Of a stretch of 64,000 bases of DNA, positions 51,589-60,917 are shown piece by piece. Each line of letters opens with the position of its first letter. The stretch's first letter is position 1. The stretch covers positions 434,001 to 498,000 of the forward strand of contig NC_016482.1 of assembly GCF_000227115.2 (NCBI RefSeq). The letters run 5' to 3'. Below the pieces are notes generated by a model. It made no database searches. It was given only the letters and a program-made list of their open reading frames with translations, and was not told the DNA's origin. The stretch comes from Naumovozyma dairenensis CBS 421 (Eukaryota; Ascomycota; Saccharomycetes; Saccharomycetales; Saccharomycetaceae). Position numbers and translations under genes: made by a program.

Positions 51589-52338
51589 ATAAAAAACGAA
51601 ATAACAATCCTCTTCGACCCTAAAATAATGTCCTTATGACGATCAAATTTCGTTTGAATCAATAGCAATGCATCACCTTTAAGAAAGTTTCCTCTTTTTT
51701 ACGAGAAAGAGTTAAGGGTCTAGTGAACAAATAGGCGATCGCCTTAATAAAGTGTATGTTCAATGTGACATGTTTAATAAACAATTGCCCTTCACTTATG
51801 AATAGCAATCGCGAAGACTCTATATAAGATATATATATATATATATATATGCTATTAATTTTACAAATAATCCTCCCATGAATATTTTTTTCATACAATT
51901 CATAGCTATTGATATAAGCTAGGGACTGTAACGATAATTCTCGTTTACATTTTCTACAAGCTAGATAAAAGAAATATTCGTTCTGTAATGAACGCCCTCT
52001 CGCATAGACCATACTTGATAATAAATCTTTTGAGCAACGTTACCTCAATAGTTTGCATTTTAAAGCTCGAAGAGCTGCTCTAAGTAAATTGAATATCACT
52101 AATTGATGTTCTTTTCCATTTTGAAGGTGACTTGCGCCGAACTTTAGGACGGCCTTCAGCAAAACAATTGATTTACACTAGAGTCTAAACATCATCGTTA
52201 AAGATAGTGTAAATAGAAGACTAAAAGAACAATAAGAGACTCTCAGTTCTGGAAAATTGTATTACTAGCCCGTTGCAAAAAGTCAAAAAGAAATAATTGG
52301 CTAATATTAAAAAAATATCAAACAATGAGAGAAAGAAA
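51589..52338. other. VMA9-PEX35 spacer
   Basis: A 750-base spacer with an AT dinucleotide repeat at 51829-51850. No gene or RNA is recognised; the minus-strand frame 51659-52012 has no family features. Confidence 0.5.
51829..51850. repeat. (AT)11 repeat
   Basis: Eleven AT units in the VMA9-PEX35 spacer. Confidence 0.9.
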
Positions 52339-53487
52339 ATGAGCAAAAACAATAATAAAAATGAGTCACGAATATTAAGAAACATAATCCCGATTATCAT
52401 TAATAGCCGAGCCACTTCAACACTTTCAATCATACTCAAGAGGATAATTCCTACGATTATTAGTGCAGTAACCGTGAGTGCTATCAAATGGAAAAGGGGA
52501 AACCTTGGTTCCTTACCGATTGGAAGGAGGAAACAAGTATTGTTGATATGGTTAAGAAATACTGGATCATTGATTATTCTTAATGCTCTATTTCCAATAT
52601 TAAAGAAATATGTGAAGTATAACACAATAATATGGTCAATCATTACCGCGTTTGCTTCAGTCATCTCATCTAACATACCGGCAGAACTTGTCAGCTACGT
52701 ATTGATTGAATCTATTTTTGATCATATGAAAATTTACTTGAAGAAATTTGACGAACATTTCAGGAGAAGAATAAGGCAAATACTTACATGTATTCTATTG
52801 CCAATTCTATGGGATAAATATAAAGGGAGTAATAGAACTGAAGTACCATCACTCTTTAAATTGATATTTAATCACAGACCTATCCTATCAGATTTCCTTC
52901 TGTACTATTTGCTATGGAATATTAAATCCTTTTACAAATATATTAAATCATTGTTATTTGATGCTGGGCCACATTCAAGACCTTCCTCCTCTTCTAGCAA
53001 TAGTAGTAATAATACCAGTCATTTTATGATGTACTATAACAATCATGACGAATTGCCCACAGTATCATCTACATTGAGGCCAGTAATTCATAAATTGGGC
53101 GAAATGTATGAGCTGGCATCTAATAATGATAATGTCTCTAAACATGGGGCCCTTTTAGAGAGAATATTCTCGTCTTCTTTCGTTACAAACATACAACCTT
53201 GCATCCAATGGTGTTTATGGAAATTACTTTTAGTGCATACATTACGTCTCAATTCTAAAAACTGTAGTACTATCATAAAATCACAAGCTAATATTATGAA
53301 GTCTATGACTCTTATCCTTGGAATTTTCGTATTAGATAGGAACAATAATACCATGAATATCAGAACGGAAGTTATTAGGTACTTTCTTAATATATTGCTT
53401 AACTTCCGTATCTCGAAGCTTTATGAACCAGAGAGGAAGGTATTATTGTTCTGTGCCTCTCTTTTAGCCTTTAAAAATAATGCATAA
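52339..53487 (+). CDS. PEX35: Peroxisomal membrane protein Pex35
   Basis: Membrane protein that, in S. cerevisiae, interacts with Arf1 and influences peroxisome number. The frame is open to 52297 without an ATG; the first ATG is at 52339 and yields 382 residues (S. cerevisiae 376). The protein is basic and hydrophobic, with likely membrane segments at about 25-50, 75-110 and 195-215, and a Ser-rich loop near 220-235. Sequence conservation in this family is low, so the call leans on length, composition and position between PUS6/VMA9 and CLC1 (YGR168C in S. cerevisiae). Confidence 0.8.
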   Translation: MSKNNNKNESRILRNIIPIIINSRATSTLSIILKRIIPTIISAVTVSAIKWKRGNLGSLPIGRRKQVLLIWLRNTGSLIILNALFPILKKYVKYNTIIWSIITAFASVISSNIPAELVSYVLIESIFDHMKIYLKKFDEHFRRRIRQILTCILLPILWDKYKGSNRTEVPSLFKLIFNHRPILSDFLLYYLLWNIKSFYKYIKSLLFDAGPHSRPSSSSSNSSNNTSHFMMYYNNHDELPTVSSTLRPVIHKLGEMYELASNNDNVSKHGALLERIFSSSFVTNIQPCIQWCLWKLLLVHTLRLNSKNCSTIIKSQANIMKSMTLILGIFVLDRNNNTMNIRTEVIRYFLNILLNFRISKLYEPERKVLLFCASLLAFKNNA

Positions 53488-53625
53488 ACATTTACTGTAT
53501 ATAATCTAAAAAAATTTGAAATTCATTTGTAAAAGTCTGATACATAATATTATACTCTATGATAGATTAAACTACAATTTTTTATCAAAATACGTGTTAT
53601 ATGTAAATGTTTCAAGTAAAACAAC

Positions 53626-54330
53626 TTAGGCACCTGGCACTTCAGTCTTACCCTTTAATTTCAGTAATATTTCTTTAAATTTAGATCTATCTCTGCCGGC
53701 AAAAACATCGGCATCATCTAAGTTAATCAGTTGTAAGACACGATCCCATGTAGTATTATCTTGAGCAAAAAATTCGTCCCTATGTTGCAAGAATTCTTCA
53801 GATTCCTTTTGTGTAATTTCAATTTGCTTTTCTTTTTTCGCATTATATTCTTCATAGAAATTGAGAATGTATTCCGTGGCCTCCTCTTGTAATGAAGCCT
53901 TTTCTTTATAATCAGCTTCATCTTTTTCTCTAATTGCATTAGCCCTGTTTTCTCTCCATTGGGTAACAGCTTCAGATGGACCAGAAGGTGTTGCTTGTTG
54001 AGATTTTGTCGCACTCTCCAGATGACTTTCATTCTTAACGATATTTTCATTTATGTCAACATTACCAGCCGAGACATCATTAATATCTGGGTACTGATCT
54101 TGAAAATTTTCAATTTCTTCATGGGCATCAACTGGGTCTAACAAATCATCATCTTGTTCAGTTTTAAATTCATCACCTAGCACTTCTGCTTCTCTTTTCA
54201 AGAAAGCCGTTTCATCGTTATTTTCGTTATCATTGCTGACTTCTACATCATTATTGATATTGTTATCATCACTGACATCGTCAGGAATAATTTGTTCGTC
54301 ATGGTCTAAAGCCGGAAATTTGTCGGACAT
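53626..54330 (-). CDS. CLC1: Clathrin light chain
   Basis: Regulatory light chain of the clathrin triskelion, needed for endocytosis and Golgi-endosome transport. The 234-residue product matches S. cerevisiae Clc1 (233). It is acidic in the first half (MSDKFPALDHDEQIIPDD). The heavy-chain-binding helix is at about 120-190, starting at TQWRENRANAIREKDEAD. The C-terminus includes TTWDRVLQLINLDDADV and KEILLKLKGK, typical of the yeast light chain. It converges on PEX35 with only 138 bases between stops. Confidence 0.96.
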   Translation of the reverse strand: MSDKFPALDHDEQIIPDDVSDDNNINNDVEVSNDNENNDETAFLKREAEVLGDEFKTEQDDDLLDPVDAHEEIENFQDQYPDINDVSAGNVDINENIVKNESHLESATKSQQATPSGPSEAVTQWRENRANAIREKDEADYKEKASLQEEATEYILNFYEEYNAKKEKQIEITQKESEEFLQHRDEFFAQDNTTWDRVLQLINLDDADVFAGRDRSKFKEILLKLKGKTEVPGA

Positions 54331-54628
54331 TGTGTGTGTGTGCTATTGACTAATTTTCAATTCAATTGATATCTGATTGTGATATCTCGACAAAAATATG
54401 ATGGGTTTACCTTTTCGATCAGGATGGTTTCTTCCTTGTCGAAATCGAGGTTTGTTCAACTTCAACTTAACAACGTTAATGTTTCTCGCTTCACCCCTTT
54501 CGCCGTTGTTCACGATTCTTTTTGGCGACGGTAATTCCAAAATATTGAAAAATAATAACGTCAAAAGACTTTTTTTGAATGTTGCAGAAAATCTATCTAT
54601 CTACACACACATCTATATATGCCATTAT

Positions 54629-56311
54629 TCATTGCACCAATACGCTAGCTCCCATTCCTACTTCTATCACTTCATTAGAGTTTAAATCTAATATTTTTAA
54701 ACCAGATAGATTCGAATAATACCCGGACATGATTCCAATTAACCTTAAATCCACAAAATAGGATTCTTGAGGCCCAATGACTGGAATATTGTAATCATTT
54801 GAAAGTAATATTATTCCTTGTGATGACTGCGTGTTTAACCTTCTCATCTCAATTTGTTTCTCTAAAGATAATTTTATTCCTGGAGTGGGGAATCTCTCAA
54901 AATTGTTCGTGCCTTTCATGTTACCAGCGCTCGTCGTAGTCATAGTCGAGGGATTGTTTGATACTGTATTGTTATAATATACAACAAGGTTTAAAGCTGT
55001 TGATGACGAGTTAATAATTTGTAGTCGTAAGGTGAATTTTTCTCCTTTTAACACCTTCAAATTATTATTAATGAATTTAAATTTTACGTTATTTACCTTA
55101 TTATTGACTAATGAAGTTGTAGATTGGATACTAAATCTCGATGATGATGTTGCTACACCATAGAATCTTTTTTGAGTATTGGTTAACATGGAATTGTTTG
55201 GTACTGTGGGCTGCTTTTTTAACGTTACATCCGTTTCCCATTTTGTCATGATTGGGATTTTCGTTCTTTCGTGAGGTAAATTTAATTCATATATTAGAGT
55301 AACCCTTACTCGATGTGTTGACGGAAGTAACATTGATGATGCTGACGATGAGAAGAACCCGGATGTCGAAGAACCATTAATGTTAGGCAGCGTTGTGTTG
55401 TTGCTACTAGGCGATCTCGGTATCAAAGGTAATTTGTAACAGATACTAAAACTGTCATATAAGGTGGCCTTAAATGGGATTTCAAAATTAGATATATGAT
55501 CTAATTTTATTTGTCCATTCTGGTCTATCAGTTCAAATATAACGTCTTTGAAAAATAATTCAAATTCAGATTGGTTTTTAAAATATATATCAGCCAATTG
55601 CATTGACATGTTTGAAGTTTGGAAATCTAACGACGAAAGAATTGAGCTTTGTGATTTAATTGAGGCATTTCTTAATCTCATATTTAATAGCGAGAAAATT
55701 GGATATTGTAATTGAACTACTTCATTCCTAGTGACTAGGCCTTTACCTCCTCCAGTTATTGCTAACTTCTCGGTACCCTTAGCAGGTTCTTCTTGAATGT
55801 TTTTCATATTTGATTTCTTTGACTGGTGCCAAGAATAAGTTGGCTCGAAACTTTCCAGGATTCCATTCTCAAGCTCCTCCTCATTCTCTGTCGCTATATT
55901 TTTTTCCTGACTTATATTGTTTTCTGAGTAAGCAGCTTGTTTATAACTGTACTTTACAACAACGATGATATTATTACTAGATCCATTATTCATAACAACA
56001 CTGGATCTAAACATATGATCCGTTGAGATATTTGATTTCATTTCCCATATTAGTTCATCATCTGTTGATTCAGGTAAGATCAAATCAAAAACTTCATCTC
56101 CAATAGAATGCCATACCCGCGTACCATTAATCTTAACAGTTAATGAATCGATGACTATGTTTGAAAGGTCAACATTTGCTTTCTTTCGCAAGCGTAGCAC
56201 TACCTTTAAATTTTCATCAAATATTATGAATTTTCGTAACGAATGGGAAGTTTTGATGGCTTCACTATTAGCGCTAGGAATACTGCCATCTAATGGGATA
56301 TTCAATTCCAT
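54629..56311 (-). CDS. TRS65: TRAPPII subunit Trs65 (Kre11)
   Basis: Fungal-specific subunit of the TRAPPII complex, the exchange factor for Ypt31/32 at the late Golgi, with indirect effects on cell-wall beta-glucan. A GTG precedes the ATG in frame; the true start is taken as ATG at 56309-56311, giving 560 residues (S. cerevisiae 560). Conserved blocks include HSLRKFIIFDENL, LQYPIFSLLNMRLRN, SSLDFQTS, VKFKFINNNLKVLKGEKFTL and the ending SGLKILDLNSNEVIEVGMGA. The C-terminal third is an Ig-like fold that contacts Tca17 and Trs120 in the yeast complex. Confidence 0.95.
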   Translation of the reverse strand: MELNIPLDGSIPSANSEAIKTSHSLRKFIIFDENLKVVLRLRKKANVDLSNIVIDSLTVKINGTRVWHSIGDEVFDLILPESTDDELIWEMKSNISTDHMFRSSVVMNNGSSNNIIVVVKYSYKQAAYSENNISQEKNIATENEEELENGILESFEPTYSWHQSKKSNMKNIQEEPAKGTEKLAITGGGKGLVTRNEVVQLQYPIFSLLNMRLRNASIKSQSSILSSLDFQTSNMSMQLADIYFKNQSEFELFFKDVIFELIDQNGQIKLDHISNFEIPFKATLYDSFSICYKLPLIPRSPSSNNTTLPNINGSSTSGFFSSSASSMLLPSTHRVRVTLIYELNLPHERTKIPIMTKWETDVTLKKQPTVPNNSMLTNTQKRFYGVATSSSRFSIQSTTSLVNNKVNNVKFKFINNNLKVLKGEKFTLRLQIINSSSTALNLVVYYNNTVSNNPSTMTTTSAGNMKGTNNFERFPTPGIKLSLEKQIEMRRLNTQSSQGIILLSNDYNIPVIGPQESYFVDLRLIGIMSGYYSNLSGLKILDLNSNEVIEVGMGASVLVQ

Positions 56312-56892
56312 CACCAGGTTTTATTAGGGTTTCTATAGAAGCAACACCTCTTTAATATTATTAGTATTCCTATTATTATCGTGTTTGTTGTCGTCGTTTA
56401 TATAGCCATAGTTTATATTCAAGTTTCATGAAATTTTCGTGTTTTCCAAATCAGAGCGAAGTTGCTTCTCGGCTTCTTAAACCTTTAAACTATGTTTGTT
56501 CTCACTGCACTTGATCACACAGGTGATAAGGAATTCTCGATCTAGAATCGATCCGTCATTCTCCATGTACCACACTCCAAGTTATATCAAGCTGTAGGAT
56601 AATGATTTTTCGTTAAACTTGTCATAACTATAAAATATCCTTTAAAAGATAGAATAAGGTAGCATTCGATTATCTTACGGCGCTATCATTCCATTGTCAA
56701 ATCTCTTACCTCAACAAACTTTGAAGAATATCAAGCAAGACCCTTTATTGATATCTCTCATCTAAATCATCGGACTTACATAAATATTATTATAATTGTT
56801 ATTTTATATACAAGAATGTTATAAAGAATAAGGACCGCGTTGTTTTTTTCTCATCAAGTTCATTACGCAAAAGGCATGAAAACCGCACTCAT
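56312..56892. other. TRS65 upstream and MRPS35 downstream region
   Basis: A 581-base spacer between two minus-strand genes. The Puf3-type motif for MRPS35 is at 56805-56814. No gene is seen. Confidence 0.5.
56805..56814 (-). promoter_or_regulatory. Puf3 recognition motif in the MRPS35 3' UTR
   Basis: CTTGTATATA on the minus strand, 78 bases beyond the MRPS35 stop codon, matching CNUGUANAUA at every fixed position. Confidence 0.6.
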
Positions 56893-57954
56893 TCATATAT
56901 AAACCATTTGTCCTGCTTCGTTGAATCCAACCTTACGATCCTTCTTACTATCTCTGTTACCAGCACCATATCTAAACCCAACTTGCCCCACTTTAGAATC
57001 AACGAATTTGAAAACTGATCTATCACCTTCTCTAACTTCTCCCAATACAATTCTTTTCTTATTATTAAGTTTTTTATTCTGTAAGACTTCTAAATGGCCT
57101 TGAGAATGTTCGCCCGTAGTAGCTAACTGTTCCAATGTCTTCACGGCAGGTTCTAATTCTAATAATTCAGCAGCATCTACAGGACCAAATGGTTCAGATT
57201 CAGATAATGTAACGAATCTGGAAGACAACGTCTTTTCAGGGACAGGGATTTCACTCAAATTTTCCCTCTTAATTTCTGGTTTGAAAATGGGGAACATATT
57301 AAACATTGTATTTGAAAACTCCTTTAAATTTGAATTGATCCTATTTTGTGCTTCCCATTTTTTTTCGATTTGACTCAACTTTAATATAGCTTCGATTCTT
57401 GGAATTTTTATACCTAGTTTTTGAGACACTTGTTGTGTGGAAAAACCATCGTTGGAGATCATATTCACTATCTCACCTTTCAATTCATCTGATATGATAT
57501 AGTTCGTCTTACAATGAGGATTCGAGGGGAATGGTTGTAATTCTTTATCAGGATTAAAACGGAAATTCGGATTATTGCCTCTTCCATCATATTGTTCTTG
57601 TTGAGGAATCTCAATAAATTTACCATTTGTGTTTTGTATCACTGTCTTACCTGTGATTGGATTGATTAAAGTTTGACCTCTTTCAACGTTAGGCTTAATA
57701 TAATTTGGGACATGATTCCTGGGAACGCTGAAGTATTTATTCATGACGTATTCTCCTTTATAGTTCTTGGGTCCTAAAAACTGCCTCATCGCATATTTCA
57801 AATTGGTATCATGTTTTTTGGGATTCTGTTTTGTTAATCTCTTGAAGGGATAGAATGGGTATGCTATTCTTCTTCGTGATATATTTCTTGTCTGTTGTAA
57901 TATGTTGACGGCTACCATGGATCTTGTGCCTAAAGGTTCTGCTCCCAACAACAT
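56893..57954 (-). CDS. MRPS35: Mitochondrial small-subunit ribosomal protein Mrps35
   Basis: Component of the mitochondrial 37S ribosomal subunit. The frame reaches 57996 only through TTG; the first ATG is at 57952-57954 (353 residues) and a second in-frame ATG at 57916-57918 would give 341 residues. Either start leaves a basic N-terminal presequence. The conserved core starts [11 protein letters not shown] and continues [19 protein letters not shown] and NKYFSVP; later blocks are [24 protein letters not shown] and the ending [11 protein letters not shown]. The S. cerevisiae protein is 345 residues. It is the last gene of the YGR block; GTR2 would be next but MPS3 follows, marking a breakpoint. 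Confidence 0.93.
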   Translation of the reverse strand: MLLGAEPLGTRSMVAVNILQQTRNISRRRIAYPFYPFKRLTKQNPKKHDTNLKYAMRQFLGPKNYKGEYVMNKYFSVPRNHVPNYIKPNVERGQTLINPITGKTVIQNTNGKFIEIPQQEQYDGRGNNPNFRFNPDKELQPFPSNPHCKTNYIISDELKGEIVNMISNDGFSTQQVSQKLGIKIPRIEAILKLSQIEKKWEAQNRINSNLKEFSNTMFNMFPIFKPEIKRENLSEIPVPEKTLSSRFVTLSESEPFGPVDAAELLELEPAVKTLEQLATTGEHSQGHLEVLQNKKLNNKKRIVLGEVREGDRSVFKFVDSKVGQVGFRYGAGNRDSKKDRKVGFNEAGQMVYI

Positions 57955-58357
57955 TGTAGCGTTATAAGTGAAGTCCTGTTTATCTTTATTTAGCAATTAA
58001 AGTGAAGAAGCAAGACCAACTGTTGGATCTTTAAGGTTGGTTATCTTCATACTGAATAACTTCAGTAGTTACGCTCAGGATACTTACAATATATTTTGAA
58101 GGTCTCTTATCTTCTAGATTTTGTAGACCTAGGGCTTACAAAATATGTAAAGTTAACGCCCTTGCTTTTCTTGTACCCCAAATTGACCAAACCCTGAAAC
58201 ATGTCATCTCAAATGTAAACAATCGATCAAATAAATAAATACATAAATATATAAATGAATAATGTTCTAGATGATAGCAGATAGCATATTCCATTGATCT
58301 ATTACTATACCGGAAGAGGCAGTAGACTGTGTTGTTGAAAATAAGGTTATATGCTCA
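57955..58357. other. MRPS35/MPS3 divergent spacer containing a synteny breakpoint
   Basis: A 403-base spacer joining genes that are on chromosomes VII and X in S. cerevisiae. AAATAAAT/ATAAATAT repeats lie at about 58229-58258. No repeat, tRNA or LTR is seen at the junction. Confidence 0.5.
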
Positions 58358-60430
58358 ATGGTTCTATCGACTTTGGAAATGAATCATACGAAGGATATTG
58401 ATGAAGAATCGATGGAACTTTCAAAGGAACCTAACGGGCTGCGTAGTCAAAATTATACCCTAAATGCCTTATTACATTGTGATGAAGGGTATAACGAGGA
58501 TCTCGATCCAGATTATGACTCTTATTGTAGTGATTACGTCTTGAATAATGAATTTGAAGACGACGAACTGTCATCTAATACAGAATCTAGTGGAAATGGG
58601 CATTCCTACGACGAGTCAGATACCGCATCGAGTTCACAAGAAAGTATAGGTGACAGTTCACTAGAGGATGTATCAGACATGGACATCGAGGAGGGTGGTG
58701 AGGGGTTTCAAGGGTATATGGACATTTTGAATAGCTTAAACCTTCGAAATATTCTGATCTTTTTATTTCTTATCACTTCGATTTATATGGGGAGATGGAT
58801 TTACTTCCGATATAGAAATGATGAGGCAATTTTTAATGATGGCGGTATGCTCGAAAATTTTAACCCATCGTCAAGATCTCCTCCAGTTTCATTTTTGAAT
58901 TTACAAAAACAGATCAACACTCTTTATCACGATTTGAATAAACGAGATGATAAAATAACAAATGATTTCGATAAATCTGTGAAGATTGTAATTTCACAAT
59001 TCGAGAAGAATTTGAGGAATCTGTTGCCAGTAGATCTGGTAGATTTTAAATCTCAACTGGATTCATTGAAGGGACAAGTAAATAATCTTTCTTCCATTAT
59101 ATCAAATTGGCAAGAAAATGAACCCCCCTCTGTACATGATTTCATTAAAAGAAATCGATCCAGCCCTTTTTCTATGGAGAATATAACTAAGTTCCAAAAT
59201 AGTTTGATTCAAGAATTAGAGAAATCATTACCTAACGAAATACCGATTATCATGAAGGGGAATAACAATAATGCTACTACTGAAAACTCAACAGCATTTT
59301 TAATCATTCCTGAATTACATTCATACATAACAGACTTAGTAGCACAAACTTTGAATACTTCAAGAGACAACCTAGATGAAATTTCCAAGAAATGGGAATA
59401 TAATATGGATACTTACATAACGGAATACCTTACAAATGAATTAAAATACGTTAATAAACATGATTTCCTGGCCGAATTGAATTCAAAGCTGGAATCCAAT
59501 AAATTGGAAATATTCGAAGAAATGAATAATAAATTGAATGATATCCGTTTCCAAAATGATCAATCTGCATTTCCACAATATTCTAATTCTATGTTGAAAA
59601 AATTAGTTTATGATATTTATAATTCCAATATGCATCAATGGCAGCATGATTTGGATTTTGCTAGTATATTCCAAGGAACGAGGTTACTTAATCATATGAC
59701 CTCGAATACATGGAAAAATGGGAATGGAATATTACCCATTGAATTGTTGAAACCATCAAAATTATTAAGCTCGACATATTGGCAATGTGCCAATGAAAAC
59801 GGTAACTCGAAATCGGGTTATAAATGTTCATGGGCGATAAGATTCCAAGAACCAATTTATTTGACAAAAATCTCCTATGTTCATGGTAGATTCCTGAATA
59901 ATTTACATATGATGAATTCGGCTCCGAGATTAATTTCATTGTACGTTCGTTTAACCAATAACAAAGATACAGAAGAGTTGATACGGAGGGCAAAGAAACA
60001 TAATCAAGGACAGACATTTGTGAAATCTTATGATTATATCAAAATAAGTCAACACACATATTCAATTGATGACCTTGAAACTCGACAAACTTTCCCATTA
60101 CCTAAATGGTATATTGAGATGAAGCCCTTAGTTCATTCGTTAGTTTTCCAAATTGATGATAATTATGGAAATGAAAAGTATACATCTTTGAAGAAATTCT
60201 TAATAAATGGCTTAACTAGAGAAGATTTGAATATACTTAAGAATAACAATGGAGCGCTACGAAAAAGTGTCAAAACTGTTCCTGATTATATCCACCAAAA
60301 GGTCAAAAATCCAACGTCGCAAGATACATCCTCTGGGAATGGTTCGCCCTTAAAAATAGAAAGCTCGAAACTGAACCCTGTCATGCAAGGGAAAGTACCT
60401 GCATTTGGCGAAGATGAATTGGATGTATGA
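58358..60430 (+). CDS. MPS3: SUN-domain nuclear envelope protein Mps3
   Basis: Inner nuclear membrane SUN protein that sits at the half-bridge and is needed for spindle pole body duplication, telomere tethering and karyogamy. The 690-residue product (S. cerevisiae 682) has an acidic nucleoplasmic N-terminus (1-125), a single membrane span at about 131-149 (ILIFLFLITSIYMGRWI), a coiled-coil lumenal region (about 180-430) and a C-terminal SUN domain at about 440-630 (YWQCANENGNSKSGYKCSWA, FQEPIYLTKISYVHGRF). The other yeast SUN-like proteins (Slp1, SUN family) have different N-terminal layouts, and the neighbour CCT3 is near MPS3 on S. cerevisiae chromosome X, so Mps3 is preferred. Confidence 0.9.
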   Translation: MVLSTLEMNHTKDIDEESMELSKEPNGLRSQNYTLNALLHCDEGYNEDLDPDYDSYCSDYVLNNEFEDDELSSNTESSGNGHSYDESDTASSSQESIGDSSLEDVSDMDIEEGGEGFQGYMDILNSLNLRNILIFLFLITSIYMGRWIYFRYRNDEAIFNDGGMLENFNPSSRSPPVSFLNLQKQINTLYHDLNKRDDKITNDFDKSVKIVISQFEKNLRNLLPVDLVDFKSQLDSLKGQVNNLSSIISNWQENEPPSVHDFIKRNRSSPFSMENITKFQNSLIQELEKSLPNEIPIIMKGNNNNATTENSTAFLIIPELHSYITDLVAQTLNTSRDNLDEISKKWEYNMDTYITEYLTNELKYVNKHDFLAELNSKLESNKLEIFEEMNNKLNDIRFQNDQSAFPQYSNSMLKKLVYDIYNSNMHQWQHDLDFASIFQGTRLLNHMTSNTWKNGNGILPIELLKPSKLLSSTYWQCANENGNSKSGYKCSWAIRFQEPIYLTKISYVHGRFLNNLHMMNSAPRLISLYVRLTNNKDTEELIRRAKKHNQGQTFVKSYDYIKISQHTYSIDDLETRQTFPLPKWYIEMKPLVHSLVFQIDDNYGNEKYTSLKKFLINGLTREDLNILKNNNGALRKSVKTVPDYIHQKVKNPTSQDTSSGNGSPLKIESSKLNPVMQGKVPAFGEDELDV

Positions 60431-60917
60431 CAAAGAACCCCTTTCTTTCATATTGCTTGCATAGCTCAGAGTAATTAGTCGACTTTGAGTAGTTTTTTCC
60501 AGAAAAATTTATAAATATTGTACCTATATATATATACATATATATCAGCATTCTTAATATTCAGAACAAACACATATTAGACACTTATTTCTTTTCTTAG
60601 CTGTACATACACTAACATACAGCTTTGTAATCAAATAATACCCTTCTTTATTGACCTTGCATCTTCAAAAAACGCCGTCACAAATTTGTTATTATTATAG
60701 AAAAAAGAATTTGTGACACTTTTTGTCACGTGACAAAAACCTTTGAAAAATTATTTTGGAAATCGAAATCTCTGGAAGTCCAAAACAATAAAAAGATGAA
60801 GATGAATACAATAGTGTTAATTGCCACTGGGTTTCATTGATTACCGGCGAAATTGAGCTCAACCAAGGAAGCTGATAAATCGCAGGAAAGCAGAAAAACG
60901 GGAATAGACATACAATC
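60431..60917. promoter_or_regulatory. CCT3 upstream region with nested inverted repeats
   Basis: A 487-base spacer. A 10-bp inverted repeat GTCACAAATT (60677-60686) / AATTTGTGAC (60708-60717) is followed at once by a perfect 20-bp palindrome at 60720-60739 centred on CACGTG. An RRPE-like TGAAAAATTA follows at about 60744. No gene is seen. Confidence 0.6.
60720..60739. promoter_or_regulatory. Perfect 20-bp palindrome with a CACGTG core
   Basis: TTTTTGTCACGTGACAAAAA is its own reverse complement. The central GTCACGTGAC is the optimal Cbf1/bHLH site. It lies 178 bases before the CCT3 start codon. Confidence 0.65.

Noticed and set aside
54598..54605. TGTAGATA on the minus strand after TRS65 as a Puf3 motif
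   Set aside because: G at the variable position is disfavoured, the upstream C is absent, and TRS65 is not mitochondrial.
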